Below are positions 22,682 through 32,399 of a stretch of DNA of 34,126 nucleotides, piece after piece. Under the pieces are notes generated by a model that searched no databases, was not told where the DNA came from, and saw only the letters and a program-made list of their open reading frames with translations. Numbering within the stretch: the first letter of the stretch is position 1; each line of letters opens with the position of its first letter. The DNA comes from an uncultured Pelagibacteraceae bacterium (GTDB lineage: Bacteria > Pseudomonadota > Alphaproteobacteria > Pelagibacterales > Pelagibacteraceae): positions 1-34,126 of the forward strand of contig CACNXU010000007.1 of NCBI GenBank assembly GCA_902624585.1, given 5' to 3'. The translations under genes were made by a program, and so were the position numbers.

Positions 22682-23728
22682 ATGTCTGAAATTACTCTTG
22701 GTATCATTGGGGGTGGTCAACTCGGAAGTATGCTTGCAATTGAAGCTAAAAAATTAAACATTAAAACTGTTATTTTTTGTGATGATATGGATGCGCCAGC
22801 GCAAAATTTTTGCAATCACTTTGTTAATGGAAATTATGATGATAAGGAAAAAATATTAGAATTTATAAATAAAGTTGATTTGGTGACTTATGAATTTGAA
22901 AACATTCCATTTGAAACATTAAATGAAATTAATAAATTAAAACCTGTTTTGCCAAAACCTTCTGTTAATAGATTAATTCAACATCGATTAGCTGAAAAGG
23001 ATTTTGTTAATAAATTGAATATTAGAACAACTAGATATGTCTCAATTGAAAAAAAATCTGACTTAGATGCCTTAGTAGATTTTTTACCAGGTATTCTTAA
23101 AACAACAACTTTGGGATATGATGGTAAAGGTCAATATCCAATAAATTCTATTAATGATCTAGATTCATTAAATATAGATTTTTCACAAGGATATATTCTT
23201 GAAAAACTTGTTAAGCTAAAAAAAGAAATTTCAATTATAATTACAAGATTTAGTAACAATAAATATGAAATATATGAACCAATCGAGAATACTCATGAAG
23301 ATCAAATTTTAAAATATTCAAAAATTCCTGCAGAAATAAATGAAAAAATTTTTAATCAATCTAAAGATTGGGCTATGCTTATCGCTGAAGAGCTAAAATA
23401 TGTTGGAACCTTGTGTGTAGAATTTTTTATTGATAGAAATGATAATCTTTATGTTAATGAGATTGCTCCAAGAGTACACAACTCAGGACATCTAACTATA
23501 AACGCTTTTAATATTAGTCAATTTGAAAATCATGTAAGAGCTGTTTGTGGACTTGAACAAATTCCAATAAAAAAAATATCAAATGCAAAAATGATGAATC
23601 TACTTGGCGATCAAATTATACACTATAGAAATATACAAAAGTTTAATGACAATGAATTTTTCTTTGATTATTTAAAAAAAGATGTAAAAGAAAAAAGAAA
23701 AATGGGTCACATCACAACTTTAGTATAA
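22682..23728 (+). CDS. purK: N5-carboxyaminoimidazole ribonucleotide synthase
   Basis: A 348-residue ATP-grasp protein. GIIGGGQLGSMLA (8-20) is the N-terminal PurK signature. The ATP-grasp centre shows KTTTLGYDGKGQYP near 140-153. The metal-binding end shows VEFFIDRNDNLYVNEIAPRVHNSGHLT near 240-266. It makes N5-CAIR from AIR, bicarbonate and ATP, feeding PurE, whose gene lies 1 nt upstream. The GNAT gene begins at the base after its stop. Confidence 0.94.
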   Translation: MSEITLGIIGGGQLGSMLAIEAKKLNIKTVIFCDDMDAPAQNFCNHFVNGNYDDKEKILEFINKVDLVTYEFENIPFETLNEINKLKPVLPKPSVNRLIQHRLAEKDFVNKLNIRTTRYVSIEKKSDLDALVDFLPGILKTTTLGYDGKGQYPINSINDLDSLNIDFSQGYILEKLVKLKKEISIIITRFSNNKYEIYEPIENTHEDQILKYSKIPAEINEKIFNQSKDWAMLIAEELKYVGTLCVEFFIDRNDNLYVNEIAPRVHNSGHLTINAFNISQFENHVRAVCGLEQIPIKKISNAKMMNLLGDQIIHYRNIQKFNDNEFFFDYLKKDVKEKRKMGHITTLV

Positions 23729-24187
23729 ATGTTAAAATCAATAGAAGGTAATTTTGATAACCCCGAAGTTAATGAGCTTCTGACAAAACATTTTATAGAA
23801 CTAAGAGCTGCTTCACCGGAGGGTAGTGCTCACGTTTTAGATATTCCTGGTTTACAAGAGCCATCAATTAAGTTTTGGAGTTTATGGGATCATGAAAAAT
23901 TAATTGGTTGTGGAGCTTTAAAATTTTTAGATAAAGAACACGGAGAATTTAAATCTATAAGAATTCATGATAATTTTAGAAAGCAAGGCCAAGGAATTAA
24001 TGTAATTAATCATTTAATCAAGGAGGCTAAAAAGCTTAAAATAAAAAAATTAAGCATCGAAACAGGTGCAGGTGATTTTTTTATACCAGCAAGAAAACTT
24101 TTTAAAAAAACTGGATTTACTGTATGCGAACCTTTCGCGCACTATAAAGAAGATATCAATTCTGTTTATTTAACTATGCTTATTTGA
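23729..24187 (+). CDS. GNAT-family N-acetyltransferase
   Basis: A 152-residue single-domain acetyltransferase. The acetyl-CoA-binding motif A is FKSIRIHDNFRKQGQGINVI near 77-96, with the RxxGxG turn. It is followed by the amphipathic helix and KLSIETGAGDFFIPARKLFKKTGF, the usual C-terminal strand-helix. The start abuts the purK stop, so it is co-transcribed with purEK. The substrate is unknown. Confidence 0.87.
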   Translation: MLKSIEGNFDNPEVNELLTKHFIELRAASPEGSAHVLDIPGLQEPSIKFWSLWDHEKLIGCGALKFLDKEHGEFKSIRIHDNFRKQGQGINVINHLIKEAKKLKIKKLSIETGAGDFFIPARKLFKKTGFTVCEPFAHYKEDINSVYLTMLI

Positions 24188-24227
24188 GATATTTAAAAAA
24201 ATTATTTTTAATAGTTGATCTATTTAG

Positions 24228-24233
24228 TTGACA
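24228..24233 (+). promoter_or_regulatory. TTGACA -35-like element ahead of the cold-shock gene
   Basis: A perfect TTGACA lies 82 nt before the csp ATG. A convincing -10 at 16-18 nt spacing is not seen; TAAAGA at 24249 is a weak candidate with 15-nt spacing. Confidence 0.3.
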
Positions 24234-24260
24234 AAACCCTAGAAAGTCTAAAGAAAGCCA

Positions 24261-24284
24261 TTATTACTTAATTATAAGTAATAA
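24261..24284 (+). promoter_or_regulatory. 10-bp inverted repeat in the cold-shock gene leader
   Basis: TTATTACTTA (24261-24270), loop ATTA, then TAAGTAATAA (24275-24284) form a perfect AT-only hairpin 30 nt before the csp ATG. It may be a 5'-UTR element that responds to temperature, or a protein-binding site. Confidence 0.45.
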
Positions 24285-24314
24285 TAAAACATAACGAAAA
24301 GTAAGAAGAAAAAT

Positions 24315-24521
24315 ATGAGTCTACAAGGAAAAGTAAAATGGTTCAATCCAACCAAAGGTTTTGGTTTTATTGAAAGAGAAGATAAAGAAAAAGATGTGTT
24401 TGTACATGTTTCAGCAGTAAGAGACGCTGGTATGAACGGTTTAGATGAGGGTCAAGCTTTGACTTTCGATGTTGAAGATGGTCCTAAAGGTCCTTCAGCA
24501 GTTAACTTAAAAACTGCATAA
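24315..24521 (+). CDS. cspA: Cold-shock domain protein (CspA family)
   Basis: A 68-residue single cold-shock domain of normal length. The RNA-binding motifs RNP1 (KGFGFI, 14-19) and RNP2 (VFVHV, 28-32) are intact. Trp9 and Phe10 are in the usual positions. It binds single-stranded RNA or DNA and acts as an RNA chaperone. It is monocistronic, with a 127-nt upstream gap holding a -35-like element and a hairpin, and a long inverted repeat downstream. Confidence 0.95.
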   Translation: MSLQGKVKWFNPTKGFGFIEREDKEKDVFVHVSAVRDAGMNGLDEGQALTFDVEDGPKGPSAVNLKTA

Positions 24522-24533
24522 TTTCACACTTCC

Positions 24534-24586
24534 TATTGGCTGAAGAATTAAATTTAAATATTAAAAAATTTATTACTCAGCCAATA
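24534..24586 (+). terminator. 10-bp inverted repeat with AT-rich loop downstream of the cold-shock gene
   Basis: TATTGGCTGA (24534-24543) and TCAGCCAATA (24577-24586) are perfectly complementary and flank a 33-nt AT-rich loop. This begins 12 nt after the csp stop. The lack of a T run directly after the stem makes it a non-standard terminator or a 3'-end stabilising structure. Confidence 0.5.
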
Positions 24587-24649
24587 CCTTAATTAGTAAC
24601 AACCTTTAAACACAATTATTAATTATAAAATTAATAAATTGATTAAAAT

Positions 24650-25396
24650 ATGATTGGAATTTTAGGTGGAATGGGAACTCAGGCTGGTCTTGATTTTTGT
24701 AACAAGCTTGCAGTACTTAATAGAGGAAAAATAGATCAAGAGTATCCATTATTTTTGCTTTATAATAAATCAAATATACCAGGGAGACCTGAGTCTATAG
24801 GTTCCCAAACAAAAAGTCTTTCAAACAAATCTACAAATAAAATAAGCAGAAAAAAATATAACAAAGTTTTAATTAGCTTATTGAAGGGTTGTAAGCTTCT
24901 AGAAAAAAATAAATGCAAATTTATTGTTATGCCCTGTAATACAGCTCATTATTGGTTTAATGATTTACAAAAAAAAATAAATATTCCAATAATCAATATG
25001 CCAAAAGAAGTATTCAAATTCACAAAAAAAAAATGTAAGAAAAATTCAAAAGTTGGTTTATTAGCAACAGAAGGAACTCTTAAAACTGGAGTATATAAAA
25101 AAATTTTTGAAAAAGATTATCAATTAATACAACCATCTCAAAAAATACAAATAGCGTCAGTTAATAAAGCTATTAAATTTGTTAAAATGGGTAATGTAAA
25201 AGCTGCCACGAAAGCAATTAAACCTGCAATAGACTCTTTAATTAAAATGCGATGTAAAAAAATTATTTTAGGTTGTACAGAACTCCCTATTGCAATTTTT
25301 GCATTTAAATCATTTAAGAATATCAAATCTTCAAAATTATTTTTAGATCCTAACTTAATTTTAGCTCATTCAGCTATGGTTAAACATAAAAATTAA
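24650..25396 (+). CDS. Aspartate/glutamate racemase family protein
   Basis: A 248-residue two-domain racemase. GILGGMGTQAG (3-13) opens the fold. The two catalytic cysteines are Cys96 in MPCNTAH and Cys209 in GCTELP, the standard pair for cofactor-independent Asp/Glu racemases. The YgeA-type order suggests aspartate or a broad-specificity racemase. It is followed 3 nt later by a small hypothetical gene. Confidence 0.9.
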   Translation: MIGILGGMGTQAGLDFCNKLAVLNRGKIDQEYPLFLLYNKSNIPGRPESIGSQTKSLSNKSTNKISRKKYNKVLISLLKGCKLLEKNKCKFIVMPCNTAHYWFNDLQKKINIPIINMPKEVFKFTKKKCKKNSKVGLLATEGTLKTGVYKKIFEKDYQLIQPSQKIQIASVNKAIKFVKMGNVKAATKAIKPAIDSLIKMRCKKIILGCTELPIAIFAFKSFKNIKSSKLFLDPNLILAHSAMVKHKN

Positions 25397-25399
25397 CTT

Positions 25400-25840
25400 A
25401 TGACTAAAAAGAATGAAAAACCGTATGTGTTAAGAGCTGCTGAATTTGTTTATTTAAATATAATAAAGATTAAAAAACAAAATCCTGAGATGAATAATAT
25501 ACAGGCGTTTGAAATTTTTATGACTACTAAAGAGTATGATATTTTAAGCTCTGGGGAATTTCATGATAAATGGTTCTTAGATCTAAAGAAAAATGAATAT
25601 ATTGATCCTATCACTAAAAAAAAAATTAATGAAGAAACTTTACGTCTTTTACAGGTTCAGAAAGATTCTATGATTAAGTTATTGATGAAGATTCCTAAGC
25701 TTTATTATACTAAAAGTCACTTTCCACTAGAAATCTCACAGCGAGCTTTTGATCATTTATGGAGAGTTTGTGAAAGCTATGAAATGTGGTGCAAAGAAAC
25801 TAAACAAGAAAAACTGATATATCTAAATATTATCGAGTAA
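25400..25840 (+). CDS. Conserved hypothetical protein
   Basis: A 146-residue soluble, mostly helical, Lys/Glu-rich protein with no signal peptide or membrane segment. Features are AAEFVYLNIIKIKKQNPEMN near the start and KSHFPLEISQRAFDHLWRVC near the end. It lies 3 nt after the racemase gene and is probably co-transcribed. Its end converges with and overlaps the next gene by 11 nt. I do not recognise it. Confidence 0.7.
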   Translation: MTKKNEKPYVLRAAEFVYLNIIKIKKQNPEMNNIQAFEIFMTTKEYDILSSGEFHDKWFLDLKKNEYIDPITKKKINEETLRLLQVQKDSMIKLLMKIPKLYYTKSHFPLEISQRAFDHLWRVCESYEMWCKETKQEKLIYLNIIE

Positions 25841-26216
25841 AGTTATCTAAATTAAGTATTGATCTAGTAATCTCTAATCTTTTTTTAACTAATTTTTGTA
25901 AATTTTGATTTTCTAATTTTTGTCTAGTAATTTTAATTCTTGTTTCAACTAAGATTCTTAAATCATCATCAAACGAATTTTTTTTAATTTTTTTTTCTGT
26001 TCTTTCTACTAAAGTTTCTTTAATTAAAGTTAGAGAATTTTTCCCAGTTTCTTTTTCTATACGTTGATTGACAATAAATTGAGCACTAGCTTTATAGACA
26101 TTACCTGAAGTAAGAGCTGTTACACTTGGACCAACTAATGAAAAGATAGGTACAAAACCTGTCAAAAAGAAAAAAGACAGAATAATAGTAAAAATTTTTA
26201 AAAATTTAGACTTCAT
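25830..26216 (-). CDS. Small exported or membrane-anchored hypothetical protein
   Basis: A 128-residue protein with a Lys-rich N-terminus and hydrophobic stretch (about 6-30), either a signal peptide or an anchor, followed by a second apolar patch (PIFSLVGPSVTALTSGNVY). The rest is a basic, helical, coiled-coil-like region rich in Lys, Arg, Glu and Leu. Its 3' end overlaps the converging hypothetical gene. The family is not recognised. Confidence 0.65.
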   Translation of the reverse strand: MKSKFLKIFTIILSFFFLTGFVPIFSLVGPSVTALTSGNVYKASAQFIVNQRIEKETGKNSLTLIKETLVERTEKKIKKNSFDDDLRILVETRIKITRQKLENQNLQKLVKKRLEITRSILNLDNFTR

Positions 26217-26319
26217 GATTGAACTTTAGGTGATTTGTTATTTCATTTCCACATTGAATTTGTTCATTATAGGTACTGATTTATTTGATTTTAGTTAATT
26301 TATTTGTTTATTAAAGAGA

Positions 26320-27168
26320 ATGATTAGAATATTCCCTTTCATATTTGTACTTCTATGGTCCTCCGCCTTCATCACAACTAAACCTATCATAGATAACAGT
26401 GATCCCTTTGCTGCTCTAGCTTTTAGATTTGCTTTGGTTGCTTTAGGTTTTTTTTTATTTTCTATTTACTCAAAACAAAAAATTTTTGTTAATAAAAGAA
26501 ATTTTTTTGAGTCTTTTTTTAGTGGAGTATTATTTCATGGTTTTTATCTTGGTGGGGTTTTTTATTCAATTTCAATAGGTATGCCTACTGCAATAGCAGC
26601 ATTGATCGTAACACTGCAACCAGTTCTAACAAATGCATTAAGTGGACCAATTTTAAATGAAAAAGTATCTATAAAACAGTGGGTAGGTGTTTTATTGGGA
26701 TTTATGGGTGCTGGACTTGTATTAGGATTTGATATTGGCAATAAAATACCAATAGCTGGATTGATCGCATCAATAATAGCGTTATTAGCAATTACTTTTT
26801 CAACTTTATGGCAAAAAAAATTAAGCAACAAGTTACCTTTATCTGTAAGCAATATGAATCAAGCTCTTGGTGGTTGTTTATTTCATTTAGTAATAGTTAT
26901 TTTATTTATTGATCCTTACATTGATTTTTCACAAACATTTATTATCGCAATGAGTCATCAAGTATTTTTTGTATCATTTGGAGCATTTACAATATTGATG
27001 TATTTAATAAAAAATAATTCAGCAAGCAAAACTGTTTCTATTTTTTTCTTAATACCAGCAACATCTGCTTTTATGGCATGGCTATTCCTAAATGAAAATT
27101 TAACTAGATTAGATTTAGTCGGATTTTTAATCACCTCTATAGGTGTTTATATTGCAACAAGAGATTAA
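26320..27168 (+). CDS. EamA/DMT-superfamily transporter
   Basis: A 282-residue protein with ten predicted hydrophobic helices in two repeated halves of five. The N-terminal [17 protein letters not shown] and the mid-protein [20 protein letters not shown], followed by [15 protein letters not shown], are the usual EamA repeat landmarks. The C-terminal half repeats this with [20 protein letters not shown]. The family exports amino acids or metabolites; the substrate is unknown. The 3' end converges with soxG, overlapping by 4 nt. Confidence 0.9.
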   Translation: MIRIFPFIFVLLWSSAFITTKPIIDNSDPFAALAFRFALVALGFFLFSIYSKQKIFVNKRNFFESFFSGVLFHGFYLGGVFYSISIGMPTAIAALIVTLQPVLTNALSGPILNEKVSIKQWVGVLLGFMGAGLVLGFDIGNKIPIAGLIASIIALLAITFSTLWQKKLSNKLPLSVSNMNQALGGCLFHLVIVILFIDPYIDFSQTFIIAMSHQVFFVSFGAFTILMYLIKNNSASKTVSIFFLIPATSAFMAWLFLNENLTRLDLVGFLITSIGVYIATRD

Positions 27169-27752
27169 AAAGTTTTAAAGCCAAACTCTAAAGATGCATC
27201 TGTAATAGAATGATAAAATGATTCTCCAAAACTTCTTAAAGCAAACAATCTTACTTTATTTGGATTGTCATTTAACTTGTCAACAGTCATAGCTATTCCA
27301 TTATAAGTTGAATTAATTGAATTATTTTTCTCTAATGTGTTGAAATTAAAGGGGCACCCTTTTTTTAAAACTTCTATCGTTTCTTTTCCCTCAATTTCAA
27401 TGATTGCTCTTGAGTGTGATAAATCTGTTATCGCAAAGTCTGTATCTTTAAATTCGTTTAGAATATTTTTAATTAAATCTTTTTTTGTTGATACTAGTAG
27501 CCAGTTCTGTGGTCCAATCCACATAATTCTAGTATTATCATTAAATGCTACAGTTAAAGGTTCGTTTTTTAGTTTCAAACCATCAATATTAATATCCTCA
27601 AATGAAAGTGAAGAGTTTTTATACTGAACTATTTGAACAATTAGTAAATTTTTAATTTCAGATATTTTGAGTAAATCATTTTCATTTTTACCTTCATAAT
27701 CTCCAAATTGGCCTTTGGTATTAACATTTGCTAGAGCCGAAACTAAAGTCAT
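27165..27752 (-). CDS. soxG: Sarcosine oxidase gamma subunit
   Basis: A 195-residue protein matching the gamma subunit of heterotetrameric sarcosine oxidase by length and position. [16 protein letters not shown] near 81-96 and [27 protein letters not shown] near 110-138 are the family landmarks; it is a GcvT-like fold without catalysis of its own. The start overlaps soxA by 4 nt. It is the last gene of the soxBDAG operon and meets the EamA gene head-on. Confidence 0.9.
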   Translation of the reverse strand: MTLVSALANVNTKGQFGDYEGKNENDLLKISEIKNLLIVQIVQYKNSSLSFEDINIDGLKLKNEPLTVAFNDNTRIMWIGPQNWLLVSTKKDLIKNILNEFKDTDFAITDLSHSRAIIEIEGKETIEVLKKGCPFNFNTLEKNNSINSTYNGIAMTVDKLNDNPNKVRLFALRSFGESFYHSITDASLEFGFKTF

Positions 27753-30745
27753 GATCTAACCCTTTCACCTTTTGGATCTACATAATGTGATGAAACTATC
27801 TCTACAGGTATTACTTTGTTTTTAAGTGGTGACATTGCAAAAAGCTTTTCACCAATCATATTTTTTCCATCCTTCAAAATTGCTAAAGAAAAAGGATTGT
27901 CGTATTCAACACTCCAACATGATGCGGAGATATGACCTAATTTAGGATTTGGTAATGGTGCTTTATCATCTTTAACTAAGTGAGAGCCTTCTGGTATACT
28001 TGTTTTTTTATCTAAAGGAACTACGCCTACTATTTTTTGTCTGTCTTTCGCTGTGAATGCAGACCTTTGCAGTGATCTTTTTCCAATAAAATCCTTCTTT
28101 TTACTAACAAGACCCTCTAAAGAGTTATCATATGGAATTGTTCTACCATCAAGTTCTGATCCAGCAACGTGCCCCATTTCGATTCTAAGTGTCGATAATG
28201 CTTCTGTTCCATATGGCTGAATTTCATACTCTTCACCAACTTCCATTATTTTTTCCCACATAAAGTTTCCATAATCAGATTCTACATTAACTTCATATGC
28301 AAGCTCTCCTGAAAAAGAAATTCGAAATATTCTAGCTTTTACTCCAAATAAATCTCCTTCCATGTAGCCCATAAAAGGTAGTCCTTCATTAGATACGTCT
28401 AAATTTGGGAATAATTTTTGTAAAACAACTCTAGATTTTGGTCCTGCAATAGCTGCTCCTGCCCATTGTTCTGTTGCTGAAACAACATTAACATTTAATT
28501 CAGGCCAGACTAATTGTAAGTAATATTCTAAATGTGAAAGAACATTTGCTGCTTGTGCCGTTGTAGTAGTCATATGATAGTGATTTTCCGAAATTCTTGT
28601 AGTTGTTCCATCATCCATAACAATTCCATCTTCTCTAAGCATTACTCCATATCTGGCTTTACCGACTGGTAATTTTAACCACGCATTAGTATAAACTCTA
28701 TTTAATAACTCAGCTGCATCCGGACCTTTGATATCAATTTTACCAAGCGTAGTCACATCACAAACACCAACGTTTGTTCTCACATTTTTTGCTTCTCTCT
28801 TAGATCCTTCGAATAAATTTTCATTGCCTCTTTTATAATATCTAGGTCTCAACCAGACACCTGCATCTACAAAAACTGCATTATTTTTTTCATGCCAAGC
28901 ATGCATTGGGGATTTTCTTGTTGGTTTTGAATGTTTTCCAACTTCTCTTCCAACAATTGCACCAATTGAAATAGGTGTATATGGAGGTCTAAAAGTAGTA
29001 TGGCCTACAGCTGGAACAACTTTATTTTCAATTTCTGATACCAACTGTAAGCCATTTAAATTACTTGTTTTACCTTGGTCAGTTGCCATACCAAGCGTAG
29101 TGTATCTTTTGACATGCTCGATTGATCTATAACCTTCTCTAAGAGCTATTTCGATATCCGATACAGCTACATCATTTTGAAAATCTAAAAATCTTTTATA
29201 ATTTTTTCCCGCTGGTAATGGAACACACCAAAACTTATCATGTTTAGAAGATTTTTTTTCAACTACGTTGGGAATGCTTACTTTGTTATCATTATCAGTA
29301 ATTTTTTTTGATAACTCACCTCCTTTTGCAAATGAAGTTTGTAAAGTTTCTTCTAAAGAGAATACTCCGTTAGCGGCTCCTAAAGTTGTCTCTTGTTGTT
29401 TTGAAATTCCAGGAACGAATGCATCAATTTCCTCTTTAAACTTAGTTTTATTTCCTGATTGAGACGCTAAATGAATAGACGGTGTCCAAAAACCAGATAC
29501 ACATATACAATCACATTTAATATTTTCTATTTTTCCAAGTTGTTTTTTGTCATCAGAGATGCTCGCTACATCAGCAGATTTTACTTTTTTATATCCTTGA
29601 GCTGCAACTACTACATAAGAATTTTTTATATTTATTCCTAAACTTTTTGCCTCATCAATAATTTCTGATTCAGGATTTTTTCTTGAATCTAATACTGTTG
29701 GTTGCACTCCATGTTTTTGAAATTCAATAGCTGTTTCGTATCCACTGTCGTTATTTGTAAATATCAATGGATTTTTTCCAACTAAAACTCCATAAACTTT
29801 TAAGTATTCTTTAGCAGCAGAAGAAAGCATTACACCTGGCGTATCATTATTTCCAAAAACTATTGGTCTTTCAATAGATCCTGATGAAATTAAAACCTCT
29901 TTTGCTCGGATGTACCATAATCTTTTATTTGGGTGATATTTTTTAGTTTTTGGTAAATGATCACTTACCTTTTCCGACATTACAAGCATGTTGTGATCAT
30001 AATAGCCAAAGATTTGAGATCTATTTTTTACCACAACATTTGGCATTGTTTTCAGTTCAGCAACTATTCCTTCGGCCCAATCTTTTCCTGATTGATTTCC
30101 AATATTAACATCATCTGTTAATAAAGAACCGCCAAATCTTGGTTTGTCTTCTGCTAAAATTACTTTTGCTCCATTTTTTGCAGCTGCGTATGCGCTAGAT
30201 AAACCAGATGGTCCTGATCCAGCTATGAGTAAATCACAATATTCATATTTGTGCTCGTATCTTTCTTTGTCATGTTTTGTAGATGCTACACCTAATCCAG
30301 CTGCTTTTCTAATAAATGGCTCATAAATTCTATACCAAAAGCTTTTTGGCCACATAAATGTTTTATAATAAAATCCTGCAGGTAAAAATATCTTTAAAAA
30401 ATTATTGATTGCGCCAATATCAAAATTAACACTTGGCCAACAATTTACACTTTTTGCCTCTAAACCCTCAAAAAGTTCTTGCTCAGTTGCTTTTATATTT
30501 GGCTCAGTTTCATTATTTCTATAAAGCTGTACTATTGCATAGGGCTCATCTACTCCTGCTCCAAAAAAACCTCTTGGTCTGTGATATTTAAAACTTCTAC
30601 CAACTAAATGAACACCGTTTGCAAGTAAAGCAGATGCAAGGGTATCACCTTCATATCCAAAATATTTTTTTCCATTGAATTTAAATGATAATTTTTTATC
30701 TCTATTAACTAATCCAACACTTTCTAATCTGAAATCTTGAGACAT
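27749..30745 (-). CDS. soxA: Sarcosine oxidase alpha subunit
   Basis: A 998-residue subunit of the heterotetrameric enzyme. An N-terminal ferredoxin-like domain (about 20-75, [12 protein letters not shown]) precedes an NAD(P)/FAD Rossmann domain (GSGPSG at 176-181) and a second oxidoreductase half to about 600. The C-terminal third is a GcvT-type THF-binding domain ([20 protein letters not shown] onward, GELAYEVNV). The enzyme oxidises sarcosine to glycine, peroxide and formaldehyde, or methylene-THF when THF is bound. It overlaps soxD by 1 nt and soxG by 4 nt. Confidence 0.95.
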   Translation of the reverse strand: MSQDFRLESVGLVNRDKKLSFKFNGKKYFGYEGDTLASALLANGVHLVGRSFKYHRPRGFFGAGVDEPYAIVQLYRNNETEPNIKATEQELFEGLEAKSVNCWPSVNFDIGAINNFLKIFLPAGFYYKTFMWPKSFWYRIYEPFIRKAAGLGVASTKHDKERYEHKYEYCDLLIAGSGPSGLSSAYAAAKNGAKVILAEDKPRFGGSLLTDDVNIGNQSGKDWAEGIVAELKTMPNVVVKNRSQIFGYYDHNMLVMSEKVSDHLPKTKKYHPNKRLWYIRAKEVLISSGSIERPIVFGNNDTPGVMLSSAAKEYLKVYGVLVGKNPLIFTNNDSGYETAIEFQKHGVQPTVLDSRKNPESEIIDEAKSLGINIKNSYVVVAAQGYKKVKSADVASISDDKKQLGKIENIKCDCICVSGFWTPSIHLASQSGNKTKFKEEIDAFVPGISKQQETTLGAANGVFSLEETLQTSFAKGGELSKKITDNDNKVSIPNVVEKKSSKHDKFWCVPLPAGKNYKRFLDFQNDVAVSDIEIALREGYRSIEHVKRYTTLGMATDQGKTSNLNGLQLVSEIENKVVPAVGHTTFRPPYTPISIGAIVGREVGKHSKPTRKSPMHAWHEKNNAVFVDAGVWLRPRYYKRGNENLFEGSKREAKNVRTNVGVCDVTTLGKIDIKGPDAAELLNRVYTNAWLKLPVGKARYGVMLREDGIVMDDGTTTRISENHYHMTTTTAQAANVLSHLEYYLQLVWPELNVNVVSATEQWAGAAIAGPKSRVVLQKLFPNLDVSNEGLPFMGYMEGDLFGVKARIFRISFSGELAYEVNVESDYGNFMWEKIMEVGEEYEIQPYGTEALSTLRIEMGHVAGSELDGRTIPYDNSLEGLVSKKKDFIGKRSLQRSAFTAKDRQKIVGVVPLDKKTSIPEGSHLVKDDKAPLPNPKLGHISASCWSVEYDNPFSLAILKDGKNMIGEKLFAMSPLKNKVIPVEIVSSHYVDPKGERVRS

Positions 30746-31014
30746 TAGACAACTTCCTCGTCAGCTTTAAAAGTTTTAAATATTTCATGAGTTGCAGTAT
30801 CTCTCTCTACTTTTATCCATTGTCTACAACCTGATATATGTTGCCATAACTCTAAATGTTTTCCTCTTAAACTTTTTCTATTGTAAACAAAGTCGTCCCA
30901 TTCTTTATCAGAAATTTCTTTGTTCAACTCTGGCCTTTTGACACTTGCATCCCCACCATAAGAAAATTCAATTTGTGGTCTCATTCCACAATGTGGGCAT
31001 TTAATGTACAGCAT
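30745..31014 (-). CDS. soxD: Sarcosine oxidase delta subunit
   Basis: An 89-residue zinc protein. The zinc ligands Cys6, Cys9, His59 and Cys63 are at exactly the positions reported for the delta subunit of the Corynebacterium enzyme. The stop and start with soxB are adjacent (31014/31015), and it shares 1 nt with soxA. Confidence 0.95.
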   Translation of the reverse strand: MLYIKCPHCGMRPQIEFSYGGDASVKRPELNKEISDKEWDDFVYNRKSLRGKHLELWQHISGCRQWIKVERDTATHEIFKTFKADEEVV

Positions 31015-32271
31015 TTATGATATCCAGGTTTTTGTTCCGAGTCCTTTTTCGTCAATTAAATGACCTGTATTAAACCTATTCAAACTATATCCTGCATTCA
31101 ATTCATGAACTCTATCTTGAGCAATTGTATGTGCAAATGTCCAGCCAGATGCAGGTGTTGCTTTAAAACCTCCGTAACACCAACCACAATTTAAATACAA
31201 ACCATCTATATGAGTTTTATCAATTATGGGAGATCCATCCATAGACATATCCATTATGCCGCCCCAAGTTCTAAGCATTTTTAACTTACTTAAAAAAGGC
31301 ATCATCGCTATACCTTCGGTCAATACATGTTGCAAAGTAGGTAAATTTCCTCTTTGTGCGTAACTATTATAACCATCTAAATCTCCACCCATTACCATTT
31401 CGCCTTTATCTGATTGACTAATATAAAAATGTCCAGCACCAAATGTTACAACGCTATCTAAAACAGGTTTAACTGGCTCTGAAACACATGCTTGAAGAAG
31501 ATGAGTTTCAATTGGTAAAGTCATATTTAATTTTTCAGCTAAAATATTTGTGCTTCCTGCAACACATAAACCAACTTTTTTAGCTTTAATATTTCCACGA
31601 GAAGTTCTAATACCATTTATTTTTCCTGCAGAAACATCAAAACCAATTACCTCACAATTTTGAATAATATCAACTCCCATGTCATCTGCTTGACGAGCAT
31701 AACCCCAAGCTACTGCATCATGTCTTGCAGTTCCTGCACTTGGTTGCATCAAACCACCAAAAATTGGAAATCTTACATTTTCAGAAAAATCAGCCATTGG
31801 AATAATTTCTTTGACCTGTTCTCTATTCAAAAGAACAGCATCTATTCCATTTAACCTCATTGAATTTCCTCTTCTCGCATAAACATTCATTTGCGCATCT
31901 GAGTGAGCTAGATTAATAATACCTCGAGGAGAAAACATTACATTGTAATTTAGGTCCTGACTCATCTTTCTCCACAAATCCATTCCAAATTCACTGAATA
32001 ATCCGTTTTCGTCATGCATGTAATTAGATCTGATGATTGTAGTATTACGTCCAACGTTTCCGCCTCCAATCCATCCTTTTTCTATGATTGCAACTTTTGT
32101 AATATTATGTTCTTTTGCAAGATAATACGCTGTAGCAAGACCATGGCCACCTCCTCCAATAATTACTACATCATATTCTTCTTTAGGCTCTGGATCCTTC
32201 CATGCTAAATCCCAATTTTGATGATTAGAAAAAGCATTTTTGACTAAATTAAATATTGAATATTTCTGCAT
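31015..32271 (-). CDS. soxB: Sarcosine oxidase beta subunit
   Basis: A 418-residue flavoprotein. The FAD Gly-rich motif GGGGHG is at 39-44, followed by IIRSNYMHDENG. His184 in GTARHDAVAWG corresponds to the covalent FMN histidine region of the family. The C-terminal CGWCYGGFKATPASG closes the active site. It is the catalytic subunit that dehydrogenates sarcosine. It is the first gene of soxBDAG and is read away from fhs across a 128-nt divergent gap. No clear Shine-Dalgarno precedes the ATG. Confidence 0.94.
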   Translation of the reverse strand: MQKYSIFNLVKNAFSNHQNWDLAWKDPEPKEEYDVVIIGGGGHGLATAYYLAKEHNITKVAIIEKGWIGGGNVGRNTTIIRSNYMHDENGLFSEFGMDLWRKMSQDLNYNVMFSPRGIINLAHSDAQMNVYARRGNSMRLNGIDAVLLNREQVKEIIPMADFSENVRFPIFGGLMQPSAGTARHDAVAWGYARQADDMGVDIIQNCEVIGFDVSAGKINGIRTSRGNIKAKKVGLCVAGSTNILAEKLNMTLPIETHLLQACVSEPVKPVLDSVVTFGAGHFYISQSDKGEMVMGGDLDGYNSYAQRGNLPTLQHVLTEGIAMMPFLSKLKMLRTWGGIMDMSMDGSPIIDKTHIDGLYLNCGWCYGGFKATPASGWTFAHTIAQDRVHELNAGYSLNRFNTGHLIDEKGLGTKTWIS

Positions 32272-32399
32272 GAATTAATTTTATAGTAAAGAATCTAAAT
32301 AGTGCTTATTTTTTTTATATATATTTTTTAGAAGTTTCCAAAGAACTTAAAAAAGGATATTAAGTCTGCATGTAAATGTTTTAATTTAAAGGATTTTAA
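32272..32399. promoter_or_regulatory. Divergent intergenic region between soxBDAG and fhs
   Basis: A 128-base AT-rich gap between two outward-reading units, which must hold both promoters. An AAAGGA Shine-Dalgarno is visible 7 nt before the fhs ATG. I cannot place -35/-10 boxes reliably and see no strong hairpin. Confidence 0.5.
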
